Shown: piece after piece, positions 52,925-64,000 of the stretch
Position numbering within the stretch: the first letter of the stretch is position 1
Layout of the letters: each line of letters starts with the position of its first letter
The notes under the pieces: generated by a model
What the model was told of the DNA's origin: nothing
The model's input: only the letters and a program-made list of their open reading frames with translations
Databases searched by the model: none
DNA from: Pseudocitrobacter vendiensis
Lineage (GTDB): Bacteria > Pseudomonadota > Gammaproteobacteria > Enterobacterales > Enterobacteriaceae
Direction: 5' to 3'
Length of the DNA stretch: 64,000 nt
NCBI RefSeq assembly: GCF_943590815.1
Contig: NZ_CALSBS010000011.1
Span: forward strand, 1-64,000
Program-made: the position numbers and the translations under genes

Positions 52925-55072
52925 ATGAAAAAAGTCGTCACGGTTTGCCCGTATTGCGCCTCAGGTTGCAAAATTAACCTGGTGGTCGATAACGGGAAAG
53001 TCGTTAAGGCTGAAGCGGCGATGGGGAAAACCAACCAGGGCACACTGTGCCTGAAGGGTTATTACGGCTGGGATTTTATTAATGATACCCAGATCCTGAC
53101 TCCGCGCCTGAAAAGCCCAATGATCCGTCGCCAGCGCGGCGGCAAGCTGGAAGCCGTCTCCTGGGACGAAGCCCTGAATTACGTTGCTGACCGCCTGAGT
53201 GCGATCAAAGCAAAATATGGCCCAGACGCCATTCAAACGACCGGCTCCTCGCGTGGTACCGGGAATGAAACCAACTATGTGATGCAAAAATTTGCGCGCG
53301 CCGTTATTGGTACCAATAACGTCGATTGCTGCGCACGTGTCTGACACGGCCCATCGGTTGCAGGTCTGCACCAGTCGGTCGGTAATGGCGCAATGAGTAA
53401 TGCCATCACAGAAATTGATAACACGGATCTCGTGTTCATCTTCGGGTATAACCCGGCAGATTCACACCCGATTGTGGCGAATCACGTGATTAACGCCAAA
53501 CGCAATGGGGCAAAAATTATTGTCTGCGATCCGCGCAAAATTGAAACCGCGCGCATTGCTGATATGCACATCGCATTGAAAAACGGCTCGAATATCGCGC
53601 TGCTCAATGCTATCGGGCATGTCATTATCGAAGAAAATCTGTATGACCAGGCGTTCGTCGCAGGCCGTACCGAGGGCTTCGAAGAGTACCGTAAAATTGT
53701 TGAAGGCTATACGCCGGAGTCTGTCGAGGACATTACCGGCGTGAGCGCGCAGGATATTCGCCAGTGCGCCCGTATGTATGCTTCAGCGAAAAGCGCGGCG
53801 ATCCTGTGGGGCATGGGCGTGACTCAGTTCTATCAGGGTGTGGAAACCGTGCGTTCTCTGACCAGCCTGGCGATGCTGACCGGTAACCTTGGCAAGCCAA
53901 GCGTCGGCGTAAACCCGGTTCGTGGTCAGAACAACGTACAGGGCGCGTGCGACATGGGCGCACTGCCGGATACCTATCCGGGCTATCAGTACGTCAAATT
54001 CCCGGAAAATCGCGAGAAATTCGCGAAGGCCTGGGGCGTTGACAGCCTGCCGGAACACACCGGTTATCGTATCAGTGAGCTACCGCACCGCGTCGCGCAT
54101 GGTGAAGTGCGTGCCGCCTACATTATGGGTGAAGATCCCCTCCAGACTGACGCCGAGCTCTCTGCTGTACGTAAAGCGTTCGACGAACTGGAACTGGTGA
54201 TTGTGCAGGACATCTTTATGACTAAAACCGCCTCGGCGGCTGACGTCATTCTGCCGTCCACCTCCTGGGGTGAGCACGAAGGGGTTTACACCGCGGCTGA
54301 CCGTGGCTTCCAGCGTTTCTTCAAGGCCGTTGAGCCGAAATGGGACCTGAAAACCGACTGGCAGATTATCAGTGAAATCGCTACCCGCATGGGCTATCCG
54401 ATGCACTACAACAACACCCAGGAAATCTGGGATGAGTTGCGTCATCTTTGCCCGGACTTCCTCGGTGCGACCTATGAAAAAATGGGCGAACTGGGATATG
54501 TCATGTGGCCGTGCCGCGATGAATCTGACGCCGACCAGGGGACGTCGTATCTCTTCAAAGAGAAGTTCGACACGCCGAACGGTCTGGCGCAGTTCTTCAC
54601 CTGCGACTGGGTTGCGCCTATCGACAAACTGACCGACGAGTACCCGATGGTGCTCTCCACGGTCCGTGAAGTGGGCCACTACTCCTGCCGTTCAATGACC
54701 GGTAACTGTGCGGCGCTGGCAGCACTGGCGGATGAACCAGGCTACGCGCAAATCAACACGGCTGATGCGGCACGTCTCGGCATTGAAGATGAAGCGCTGG
54801 TGTGGGTCAATTCACGTAAAGGGAAAATCATTACCCGTGCTCAGGTGAGCGATCGCCCGAACAAAGGCGCGGTGTATATGACCTACCAGTGGTGGATTGG
54901 CGCGTGTAACGAGCTGGTGAGTGAAAACTTAAGCCCGATTACCAAGACGCCGGAGTACAAGTACTGCGCGGTCAATGTTGAGCCAATTGCGGACCAACAG
55001 GCGGCAGAGCAGTATGTGATTCAGGAATACGACAAGCTGAAAGCCCGTCTGCGCGAAAGCGCGTTGGGTTAA
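52925..55072 (+). CDS. FdhF, selenocysteine formate dehydrogenase H
   Basis: Molybdenum-bis-MGD enzyme that oxidises formate to CO2 in formate hydrogenlyase. The coding region is one gene of 716 codons, read through TGA at 53342-53344 as selenocysteine 140 (context CCARV-Sec-HGPSVAGL). The N-terminal 4Fe-4S cysteines (CPYCASGCKINL, then GTLCLKG) are intact. The 715-residue length equals E. coli FdhF. A SECIS-like hairpin follows the TGA directly. Splitting the gene at the TGA into 139 and 559 codon pieces would be an annotation error. Its sigma-54 promoter lies about 50 bases upstream. Confidence 0.96.
53342..53381 (+). other. Bacterial SECIS element in fdhF
   Basis: The bases starting at the TGA codon (TGACACGGCCCATCGGTTGC, then AGGTCTGCACCAGTCGG) match the E. 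coli fdhF SECIS, which folds into a stem with a GGUC/UCUGC-type apical loop bound by SelB. It differs from the E. coli element by about one base as I recall it. It allows insertion of selenocysteine. Confidence 0.88.
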
Positions 55073-55083
55073 TAACGAAACGC

Positions 55084-55193
55084 CCCCTCACCCCGGCCCT
55101 CTCCCAACGGGAGAGGGTGAAAAACCGGCGCTGTATTTAAGTACGTGCACCATCGGTTCCCTCTCCCTCTGGGAGAGGGTTAGGGTGAGGGGC
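55084..55193. repeat. Bipartite palindromic repeat after fdhF
   Basis: The two arms have the same layout as at 41.4 and 45.1 kb: CCCCTCACCCCGGCCCTC with CTCCC-AAC-GGGAG and GTGAAAA, then CCCTCTCCCT-CT-GGGAGAGGG with TTAGGGTGAGGGG. Confidence 0.9.
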
Positions 55194-55201
55194 AAACCAA
55201 C

Positions 55202-55234
55202 AAAAACGGGGATGAAAATCATCCCCGTTTTTTT
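55202..55234. terminator. Bidirectional terminator between fdhF and gltP
   Basis: AAAAACGGGGATGA and TCATCCCCGTTTTT form a perfect 14-base-pair stem with a three-base loop. A run on one side and T run on the other allow termination in both directions. Confidence 0.92.
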
Positions 55235-55245
55235 ATTGCCGAACG

Positions 55246-56559
55246 TTACATATTCGCTTTCTTATCAAATTTACCCAGCACATCGCGTTCATACGCCAGC
55301 GCTTTTTTGCGGTCAAATTTGTGTTCCCATTTGGCAATAACCAGCACTGCCAGGGCATTACCCACCACGTTCAGCGCGGTACGCGCCATGTCGAGGATAC
55401 GGTCAACACCGGCGATAAACGCCAGGCCTTCCAGCGGAATACCTACGCTGCCCAATGTCGCCAGCAGAACCACGAACGACACGCCCGGTACGCCAGCAAT
55501 CCCTTTCGAGGTCACCATCAGGGTCAGCACCAGAATGATTTCCTGCCAGATGGAGAGGTCAATGCCATACAGCTGCGCGATGAAGATAGCCGCGATGCTC
55601 TGATACAGCGTTGAACCATCAAGGTTGAAGGAATAGCCGGTCGGAACCACAAAACTGGTGATCGCCGGCGGCGCACCGTAGGCTTCCATCTTCTCAATAA
55701 TACGCGGCAGCACGCTCTCAGAACTGGCGGTGGAGTACGCCAGAATCAGCTCATCTTTCAGAATAAGAATCAGGGTCCAGATGCTCAGTTTACAGATGCG
55801 CGCAACCGCGCCCAGCACCACCAGCGCGAAGAACAGGATCGCGGCATAAACCAGAATCACCAGTTTCGCCAAAGGCCAGAGAGAAGCAAAACCAAAGTTG
55901 GCGACCGTCACCGAGATCAGCGCAAAGACACCGACCGGCGCATAACGCATCACCATGTGGGTGACTTTAAACATGGTTTCAGAGATGGAGCGGAAAACGG
56001 TAACCAGCGGTTCGCGGTGCGTCGCAGGCAGCGAGGAAAGGCCAAGACCAAACAGCACCGAGAAGAAGATGATCGGCAGCATGTCGCCTTTCGCCATCGA
56101 CGCGATGATATTGGTCGGCACCAACGAAAGAATCGTGCCCATCAGGCCGTGCGCATGACTTTGTACATCCGCCGTGGTGCTTTGGTATTTCGAAATATCC
56201 ACCGTCGCCAGTTGCGACATATCAATGCCCGCCCCCGGCTGGAACACATTGGCAAGCGTAATCCCGAGGATAATCGCCACCGTAGTGATCACTTCGAAAT
56301 AGATAATGGTCTTTGCGCCAATTCGGCCCAACTGTTTAGCGTCGCCCACGCCCGCAATCCCCACGATTAATGTGGAAATAACAATCGGTACGACGATCAT
56401 TTTAATCAGATGGATAAAGATATCACCCGCCGGTGATAAGAGATTCGCGATAAGCCATTCGCGGCTATCACTTTGATAATGCAGGTAACTACCCAGCAGA
56501 ATGCCCAGAATAAGGGCAATCAAAATCTGCCAGGCGAGGCTGATTCTCGTTTTTTTCAT
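55246..56559 (-). CDS. GltP, glutamate/aspartate:proton symporter
   Basis: Inner-membrane uptake of glutamate and aspartate. From ATG 56559 it has 437 residues, as in E. coli, with eight TM helices, re-entrant loops and the signatures AYSTASSESVLPRI, PTGYSFNLDGSTLYQ and the substrate-binding DRILDMARTALNVVGN. The frame extends six codons upstream (ATG 56577), but AGGAAG lies inside that extension and serves the downstream ATG. It is divergent from acs. Confidence 0.95.
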   Translation of the reverse strand: MKKTRISLAWQILIALILGILLGSYLHYQSDSREWLIANLLSPAGDIFIHLIKMIVVPIVISTLIVGIAGVGDAKQLGRIGAKTIIYFEVITTVAIILGITLANVFQPGAGIDMSQLATVDISKYQSTTADVQSHAHGLMGTILSLVPTNIIASMAKGDMLPIIFFSVLFGLGLSSLPATHREPLVTVFRSISETMFKVTHMVMRYAPVGVFALISVTVANFGFASLWPLAKLVILVYAAILFFALVVLGAVARICKLSIWTLILILKDELILAYSTASSESVLPRIIEKMEAYGAPPAITSFVVPTGYSFNLDGSTLYQSIAAIFIAQLYGIDLSIWQEIILVLTLMVTSKGIAGVPGVSFVVLLATLGSVGIPLEGLAFIAGVDRILDMARTALNVVGNALAVLVIAKWEHKFDRKKALAYERDVLGKFDKKANM

Positions 56560-56972
56560 AACAACAGACTTCCTCAATGAAAGCTACCATTCCAAAAAGG
56601 AATGGCATCTACTTGAAAGGGATGATTTGTGTTGCGTTTGTTTATGGGGTTTTTTAACGCGCAGTATCAGTATCATCTGGACGGTATGTCGCGCAACCCT
56701 TTAAGAACAGGGCTTTTCACTCAAATTCTGCATATTCTCATTAATTTCTACCAATGAGCTATTATAAGTTTTTGTTATAAATAATAATTTTTTCTCATAA
56801 TTTTCATAAATAACTCATGGCAATTATTCTCCTTCAAAGAATCAAATGCACATTATTTGAACAATTCTAATAATGCGTGATCTGCCGCCCAAATAGTAAA
56901 CAAAGCTCGCAATACCCCTACAATTAACTTTTTGGCGACATATTATTAACATCTTACAAGGAGAAAAAAAGC
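56560..56972. other. gltP/acs divergent intergenic region
   Basis: 413 AT-rich bases without a gene. By analogy with E. coli, acs expression should depend on CRP with Fis and IHF modulation, but I could not identify the sites with confidence; TGCGTGATCTGCCGC near 56876 is at best half a CRP site. In E. coli K-12 the nrf operon lies here between the two genes, and it is missing. Confidence 0.5.
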
Positions 56973-58931
56973 ATGAGCCAAATACATAAACACACCATTC
57001 CTGCGAACATTGCAGATCGTTGCCTGATCAACCCGGAGCAATACCAGCAGAGATATCAGCTCTCTATCTCCGACCCTGATGCATTCTGGGGAGAAGAAGG
57101 CAAAATTCTCGACTGGATTAAGCCTTACACAAAGGTCAAAAACACCTCGTTTGCGCCGGGCAACATCTCCATTAAATGGTATGAAGATGGCACCCTGAAC
57201 CTGGCGGCGAACTGCCTGGACAGACACCTGCAAGAGCGCGGCGATCAGACCGCCATCATCTGGGAAGGCGACGATGCCAGCCAGAGCAAAAATATTTCCT
57301 ATAAAGAACTGCATCGCGACGTCTGCCGCTTCGCTAACGTTCTGCTTTCACTGGGCATTAAGAAAGGCGACGTGGTCGCTATTTATATGCCGATGGTGCC
57401 AGAAGCCGCAGTCGCGATGCTGGCCTGCGCCCGTATTGGCGCGGTGCATTCGGTTATCTTCGGCGGCTTCTCACCGGAAGCGGTAGCCGGACGTATTATC
57501 GATTCCAGCTCACGTCTGGTTATCACCGCTGACGAAGGCGTGCGTGCCGGGCGCGGGATTCCACTGAAGAAAAACGTCGATGACGCGTTGAAAAACCCGA
57601 ACGTCAAGACCATCGAAAACGTGGTCGTGCTTAAGCGCACCGGCGGCAATATCGACTGGCATGAAGGCCGCGACTTATGGTGGAGCGACCTGATTGAAAA
57701 AGCTGACGACCAGCACCAACCGGAAGAGATGAATGCCGAAGATCCGCTGTTTATTCTCTACACCTCCGGTTCAACCGGCAAACCGAAAGGCGTGCTGCAC
57801 ACCACCGGGGGTTACCTGGTTTATGCGGCCACCACCTTCAAATATGCGTTTGATTATCATCCGGGCGACATCTACTGGTGTACCGCGGATGTGGGCTGGG
57901 TCACCGGTCACAGCTACCTGCTTTACGGCCCGCTGGCTTGCGGCGCGACTACGCTGATGTTTGAAGGCGTGCCGAACTCACCAACCCCGGCGCGTATGTG
58001 TCAGGTTGTCGATAAACACAACGTTAACATTCTTTACACCGCGCCAACGGCGATCCGCGCCCTGATGGCGGAAGGCGATAAGGCGATTGAAGGCACCGAT
58101 CGCTCTTCCCTGCGCATTCTTGGTTCCGTTGGCGAGCCAATTAACCCGGAAGCGTGGGAGTGGTACTGGAAGAAAATCGGTAAAGAGAAATGCCCGGTGA
58201 TCGACACCTGGTGGCAGACCGAGACCGGTGGATTCATGATTACCCCACTGCCGGGCGCGACTGAACTGAAAGCCGGTTCTGCCAGCCGCCCGTTCTTCGG
58301 TGTACAGCCTGCGTTGGTGGATAACGAAGGGAATCCGCAGCAAGGCGCAACCGAAGGTAACCTGGTGATCACCGACTCCTGGCCGGGTCAGGCACGCACG
58401 CTCTTTGGCGATCATGAACGCTTCGAGCAGACCTATTTCTCGACCTTCAAAAACATGTATTTCAGCGGTGACGGCGCGCGTCGCGACGAAGATGGCTATT
58501 ACTGGATAACAGGCCGCGTGGATGACGTGCTGAATGTTTCCGGTCACCGTCTGGGTACGGCGGAAATTGAATCGGCGCTGGTATCGCATCCGAAAGTCGC
58601 GGAAGCGGCAGTGGTCGGCATTCCGCACAATATCAAAGGCCAGGCGATTTACGCTTATGTCACGCTGAATCATGGCGAAGAGCCGACGCCGGCGCTGTAC
58701 ACTGAAGTGCGTAACTGGGTGCGTAAAGAGATTGGCCCGCTGGCGACGCCGGACGTGCTGCACTGGACAGACTCATTACCCAAAACGCGTTCGGGCAAGA
58801 TCATGCGCCGCATTCTGCGCAAGATAGCCGCGGGCGATACCAGCAACCTCGGCGACACCTCGACGCTCGCCGATCCGGGCGTGGTGGATAAACTGCTCGA
58901 AGAGAAGCAGGCGATTACTATGCCTTCATAA
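56973..58931 (+). CDS. Acs, acetyl-CoA synthetase
   Basis: High-affinity acetate activation, acetate + ATP + CoA to acetyl-CoA + AMP + PPi. The 652 residues show the A3 loop [48 protein letters not shown] and the acetylation-regulated Lys in [11 protein letters not shown] near residue 609. AAGGAG precedes the ATG. The operon continues with yjcH and actP after a repeat. It matches E. coli Acs almost throughout. Confidence 0.97.
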   Translation: MSQIHKHTIPANIADRCLINPEQYQQRYQLSISDPDAFWGEEGKILDWIKPYTKVKNTSFAPGNISIKWYEDGTLNLAANCLDRHLQERGDQTAIIWEGDDASQSKNISYKELHRDVCRFANVLLSLGIKKGDVVAIYMPMVPEAAVAMLACARIGAVHSVIFGGFSPEAVAGRIIDSSSRLVITADEGVRAGRGIPLKKNVDDALKNPNVKTIENVVVLKRTGGNIDWHEGRDLWWSDLIEKADDQHQPEEMNAEDPLFILYTSGSTGKPKGVLHTTGGYLVYAATTFKYAFDYHPGDIYWCTADVGWVTGHSYLLYGPLACGATTLMFEGVPNSPTPARMCQVVDKHNVNILYTAPTAIRALMAEGDKAIEGTDRSSLRILGSVGEPINPEAWEWYWKKIGKEKCPVIDTWWQTETGGFMITPLPGATELKAGSASRPFFGVQPALVDNEGNPQQGATEGNLVITDSWPGQARTLFGDHERFEQTYFSTFKNMYFSGDGARRDEDGYYWITGRVDDVLNVSGHRLGTAEIESALVSHPKVAEAAVVGIPHNIKGQAIYAYVTLNHGEEPTPALYTEVRNWVRKEIGPLATPDVLHWTDSLPKTRSGKIMRRILRKIAAGDTSNLGDTSTLADPGVVDKLLEEKQAITMPS

Positions 58932-58937
58932 CGCAGC

Positions 58938-59032
58938 CTTTCTCCCTCTCCCCGTGGGAGAGGGTCGGGGTGAGGGCCGTCATGGGCACCTTTCCCCCTC
59001 ACCCTAACCCTCTCCCTCAAGGGAGAGGGAAT
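58938..59032. repeat. Bipartite palindromic repeat between acs and yjcH
   Basis: The arms are in the opposite order to the other copies: CCCTCTCCCCGT-GGGAGAGGGTCGGGGTGAGGG first, then CCCCCTCACCCTAACCCTCTCCCT and its complement. It sits inside the acs-yjcH-actP operon, in the same place where many enterobacterial operons carry REP sequences that stabilise upstream message. Confidence 0.88.
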
Positions 59033-59067
59033 TAAAATATCTCAACCCTACCTCTGGAGACTCTGTG

Positions 59068-61028
<1,961 letters not shown>

Positions 61029-61037
61029 TGTTCCCTT

Positions 61038-61061
61038 TTCCCCGGCTTTGTGGCCGGGGAA
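61038..61061 (+). terminator. actP terminator-like hairpin
   Basis: TTCCCCGGC-TTTGTG-GCCGGGGAA forms a nine-base-pair stem ten bases after the actP stop, followed by TTTGTGATT. It is a likely end of the acs-yjcH-actP transcript. Confidence 0.75.
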
Positions 61062-61179
61062 TTTGTGATTCCACGCGGTCAGGTCAATACTGAAGCCTTT
61101 TCTCAAGCGTAGTATCAGCCACTTCAATATTTCCGCTTAATTAATTATCACTGCGGATAAATATGTCGTGGAGTCACTC

Positions 61180-63618
61180 ATGTTCACCAGACCCGAGGCA
61201 AACCGCCTTTCTCGCCGCCAGTTTATCCAAACCAGCGCAACGAGCGGACTGGCCGTTGCTGCCAGCACCCTATCTTTGCCTTTCAGTATCAAAATCGCCC
61301 TCGCGGCAGATGATAACTGCAACGCATCAGTAGAAGAAAAAACGGTATGGGGAACCTGCTCAGTCAATTGTCATAGCCGTTGCGCACTGCGACTCCACGT
61401 ACGCAATAATGAGGTTTATCAGGTAGAAACGGATAACACGGGTGATGATAGCTACGGAAACCAACAGGTGCGTGCATGCCTGCGAGGGCGATCCATCCGT
61501 CGACGAATGAATCATCCAGATCGTCTCAACTACCCAATGAAACGCGTCGGAGCACGCGGAGAGGGTAAATTTGAGCGTATAAGTTGGGATGAAGCACTTG
61601 AGATGATGGCCAGCAATCTGCAACGTATCGTCAAAACCTGGGGCAACGAATCCGTCTGGATCAATTACTCATCCGGTATCAAGGGAGGCAATATCACGCT
61701 TTGCTCCCCTAACAACTCTTTGGTTAGCCGTTTGATGAACTGCTATGGAGGTTATCTGAGTCAGTATGGGTCGTACAGCCAGTCGCAGGTCACCTGCGCC
61801 ATGACCTATACCTTTGGTAGCAACGACGGCAATAGTATGTCGGATATCGAGAATAGCAAGCTGGTGGTGCTTTTCGGCAATAACCCGGCAGAGACCCGTA
61901 TGAGTGGTAGTGGCGTCACCTACTACCTTTCCCAGGCCCGGGAACGGTCGAAAGCGCGCATGATCGTTATTGATCCCCGTTATACCGATACGGCCGCCGG
62001 ACGAGAAGATGAATGGATCCCGATCCGCCCTGGTACGGATGCTGCGCTTGCCGCAGGTATTGCCTGGGTGCTGATCGTTGAGAATCTTGTCGATCAGGCA
62101 TTTCTCGACACCTATTGCGTTGGCTACGATGAAACGACGTTGCCGAAGGGTGCGCCTGAAAACGGGCACTATAAAGCCTATATTCTGGGCGAAGGCGATG
62201 ATGCAACAGCAAAAACCCCCCAGTGGGCATCGAAAATCACGGGCATTCCTGTGGAAAGGATTATCAAACTGGCACGAGAAATTGGCAGTACCAAACCCGC
62301 TTTTATCTCGCAAGGTTGGGGGCCGCAGCGACAGGCAAACGGCGAGCTCACAACTCGGGCCATCGCTATGCTACCGATCCTAACGGGCAATGTCGGTATT
62401 CATGGTGGCAATAGCGGCGGACGTGAAACCTCTTATATTCTAAAAATGAACGCCATGCCGGTACTGAAGAATCCGGTAAAAACAAAAATATCCTGCTTTT
62501 CATGGACCGATGCCATCGTTCGCGGCCCGCAGATGACAGCGCTCAAAGACGGCGTGAAAGGTAAAGATAAGCTGGATGTCCCCATCAAATTTATCTGGAA
62601 CTACGCAGGGAATACGCTGGTCAATCAGCACTCCGACATCAACCGAACCCACGATATCCTGCAAGACACATCGAAATGCGAAATGATTGTGGTCATCGAG
62701 AACTTTATGACCTCTTCGGCAAAATATGCCGACCTGCTATTACCCGATCTCATGACCGTCGAGCAGGAAGACATCATTTCCAATGACTATACCGGCAATA
62801 TGGGCTACCTGATTTTTAGCCAACCCGCCACTACGCCTAAATTTGAGCGTAAACCGATTTACTGGATTATGGGGGAACTGGCAAAACGGCTCGGTCCTGA
62901 TATTTATCAGCGATTTACAGAAGGGCGAAGTCAGTCTGAATGGCTTCGTTATCTCTATGATCAAACGCGCGAAAAAGATACCGAACTGCCGGAATTTGAG
63001 GCGCTGAAAGCGATGGGGATCTACAAACGACGAGATCCAAAAGGTCATCATGTCGCCTATCAGAAATTCAGAGAAGATCCTCAAGCCAATCCTCTCAAAA
63101 CACCCAGCGGTAAAATAGAGATCTACTCCTCGGCACTCGCGGATATCGCCAACACATGGCAACTGGAACGCGATGAAACCATCAGTCCACTGCCGGTTTA
63201 TGCTTCCACGTTTGAAGGCTGGGACGATCCGTTACGCAAAACCTATCCGTTACAGATGTTTGGTTTCCACTATAAGGGAAGGACCCACTCCTCCTACGGC
63301 AATGTGGATGTGCTGGCAGAAGCCTGTCGACAGGAAGTGTGGCTAAACCCCATTGATGCACAGAAACGCGGGGTAAAAAGCGGGGATGAGGTCCGCGTTT
63401 TCAATACCCGAGGAGAGCTTTATGTCACCGTTAAAGTAACGCCCCGAATTATGCCTGGCGTCGCGGCGATGGGTGAAGGAGCATGGCATCAAGCCAATAT
63501 GTGGGGAGACAGAATCGATCACGGTGCGTGTATGAATACACTCACTACTCAGCGACCATCCCCTCTCGCGAAAGGCAACCCGCAGCACACCAATCTGGTC
63601 GAGATCGTAAAACGCTAG
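61180..63618 (+). CDS. Tat-exported molybdopterin oxidoreductase, DmsA/YnfE family catalytic subunit
   Basis: Predicted periplasmic S- or N-oxide reductase (or related) with bis-MGD cofactor. From ATG 61180 (GGAG seven bases upstream; the frame also reads from GTG 61168) it has 812 residues: a Tat signal with SRRQFI (R12-R13), the N-terminal iron-sulfur cysteines (CSVNCHSRC ... RACLRGRS), then long stretches shared with DmsA such as DIENSKLVVLFGNNPAETRMSG, IPIRPGTDAALAAG, FISQGWGPQRQANGE and TTQRPSPLAKGNPQHTNLV read to the C-terminus. No dmsB or dmsC follows, so the catalytic subunit is an orphan here. The gene looks complete, and its codon use is less GC-rich than acs or actP. Confidence 0.85.
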   Translation: MFTRPEANRLSRRQFIQTSATSGLAVAASTLSLPFSIKIALAADDNCNASVEEKTVWGTCSVNCHSRCALRLHVRNNEVYQVETDNTGDDSYGNQQVRACLRGRSIRRRMNHPDRLNYPMKRVGARGEGKFERISWDEALEMMASNLQRIVKTWGNESVWINYSSGIKGGNITLCSPNNSLVSRLMNCYGGYLSQYGSYSQSQVTCAMTYTFGSNDGNSMSDIENSKLVVLFGNNPAETRMSGSGVTYYLSQARERSKARMIVIDPRYTDTAAGREDEWIPIRPGTDAALAAGIAWVLIVENLVDQAFLDTYCVGYDETTLPKGAPENGHYKAYILGEGDDATAKTPQWASKITGIPVERIIKLAREIGSTKPAFISQGWGPQRQANGELTTRAIAMLPILTGNVGIHGGNSGGRETSYILKMNAMPVLKNPVKTKISCFSWTDAIVRGPQMTALKDGVKGKDKLDVPIKFIWNYAGNTLVNQHSDINRTHDILQDTSKCEMIVVIENFMTSSAKYADLLLPDLMTVEQEDIISNDYTGNMGYLIFSQPATTPKFERKPIYWIMGELAKRLGPDIYQRFTEGRSQSEWLRYLYDQTREKDTELPEFEALKAMGIYKRRDPKGHHVAYQKFREDPQANPLKTPSGKIEIYSSALADIANTWQLERDETISPLPVYASTFEGWDDPLRKTYPLQMFGFHYKGRTHSSYGNVDVLAEACRQEVWLNPIDAQKRGVKSGDEVRVFNTRGELYVTVKVTPRIMPGVAAMGEGAWHQANMWGDRIDHGACMNTLTTQRPSPLAKGNPQHTNLVEIVKR

Positions 63619-63828
63619 CACAATTCCGGGCCTGGTCAGCCCGGGAAGTGATCACACTTTCCGCCTCTTCTGGTGATAACAATCACCTTTTAAGACAGAA
63701 GAAAAGCGATCTTCATCACACTGTTTTCTCTGAAGATGCCAGGCATATCACACAATTTACGCCTGGAGAAAATCCTCCCCACCAGGGTCTCCACATAGAG
63801 ACGACACCGCAACGCCAACGCCCTATTC

Positions 63829-64000
63829 TTACCTCATCGACAAACTGTAAGCGAAACGACTCAGACGTTCAGGATTCAACAGCATAGGCAAAAACAGCGG
63901 ACTGCCCGCGGGTGGCGTTTCCAGCCAGCGGTCGAGCGTGTCGGCATAGCGCAGCAGCGCGTTTTGCTGTTCAGCCATTTCGCTGGCGGAAGGCTCGCTA
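63829..64000 (-). CDS. Unrecognised gene, 3' end only, cut by the window edge
   Basis: Read on the minus strand, an open frame enters from the right edge and ends at TAA (63829-63831), giving about 56 residues, in order SEPSASEMAEQQNAL, LRYADTLDRWLETPP, AGSPLFLPMLLNPERL and SRFAYSLSMR. The codon use is typical of a real enterobacterial gene. I cannot assign a family from this tail. It is convergent with the DmsA-like gene. Confidence 0.6.
   Translation of the reverse strand, partial: SEPSASEMAEQQNALLRYADTLDRWLETPPAGSPLFLPMLLNPERLSRFAYSLSMR

Noticed and set aside
52925-53344. Truncated formate dehydrogenase pseudogene
   Set aside because: The TGA is the conserved selenocysteine codon with a SECIS element; the gene is intact.
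63483-63887. A 134-codon + strand open frame at the right edge
   Set aside because: It overlaps the end of the DmsA-like gene in another frame and runs into the opposite-strand gene; composition is not protein-like.

Overview
The window is chromosomal DNA of a member of the Enterobacteriaceae close to Escherichia/Citrobacter. The phn, mdtNOP, fdhF, gltP, acs and proP genes match the E. coli proteins almost residue for residue as far as I can recall them, and E. coli-type REP palindromes are present. The species cannot be fixed by eye. Coding density is high; I saw no tRNA, rRNA, CRISPR array, intact insertion sequence or prophage.

Region 1 (about 0.4-14.8 kb, all + strand) is a Lap-type, c-di-GMP-gated adhesin locus. 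It encodes a glycosyltransferase fused to a toroid-like domain, a LapG-like cysteine protease, a LapD-like receptor with degenerate GGDEF and EAL sites, a small unknown protein, the eroded 3' end of a second adhesin gene, a short retention-module adhesin with an unbroken Asp-Thr repeat of about 106 residues, and a complete type I secretion system (TolC-like, ABC, HlyD-like). The adhesin has a TAAG site of the kind LapG cuts, so protease, gate, substrate and exporter are all present.

Region 2 (14.9-27.9 kb) looks like a sphingolipid (ceramide) synthesis and export island, unusual for this family. Proposed synthesis genes are a GNAT-fold ceramide synthase-like protein, a fatty acyl-AMP ligase, a CerR-like dehydrogenase, an acyl carrier protein and a serine palmitoyltransferase-like PLP enzyme. 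A convergent minus-strand operon encodes two thymidylate-kinase-like proteins, a MOP flippase, an alpha-helical protein with a faint CHAD resemblance, a YtfJ-like periplasmic protein and paralogues of LptF and LptG. A third kinase paralogue lies divergently. This is the best candidate for a poorly described system. A PiT phosphate transporter (27.9-29.4 kb) follows.

Region 3 (29.7-33.0 kb) holds proP (osmolyte uptake) and kdgT (2-keto-3-deoxygluconate uptake), divergent across an 824-base control region with a near-perfect KdgR operator and a CRP site.

Region 4 (33.2-45.6 kb) holds yjdM, yjdN and the 14-gene phosphonate operon phnCDEFGHIJKLMNOP behind a Pho box, then yjdP. Bipartite palindromic repeats interrupt the operon after phnD and after phnK.

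Region 5 (45.8-64.0 kb) holds yjcS (alkyl sulfatase), ytcA-mdtNOP (efflux), fdhF (selenocysteine formate dehydrogenase with in-frame TGA, SECIS and sigma-54 promoter), gltP, acs-yjcH-actP (acetate scavenging), an orphan Tat-exported DmsA-family reductase, and the 3' end of an unrecognised minus-strand gene. Compared with the E. coli K-12 order as I remember it, the als genes, yjcO and the nrf operon are absent from this stretch.
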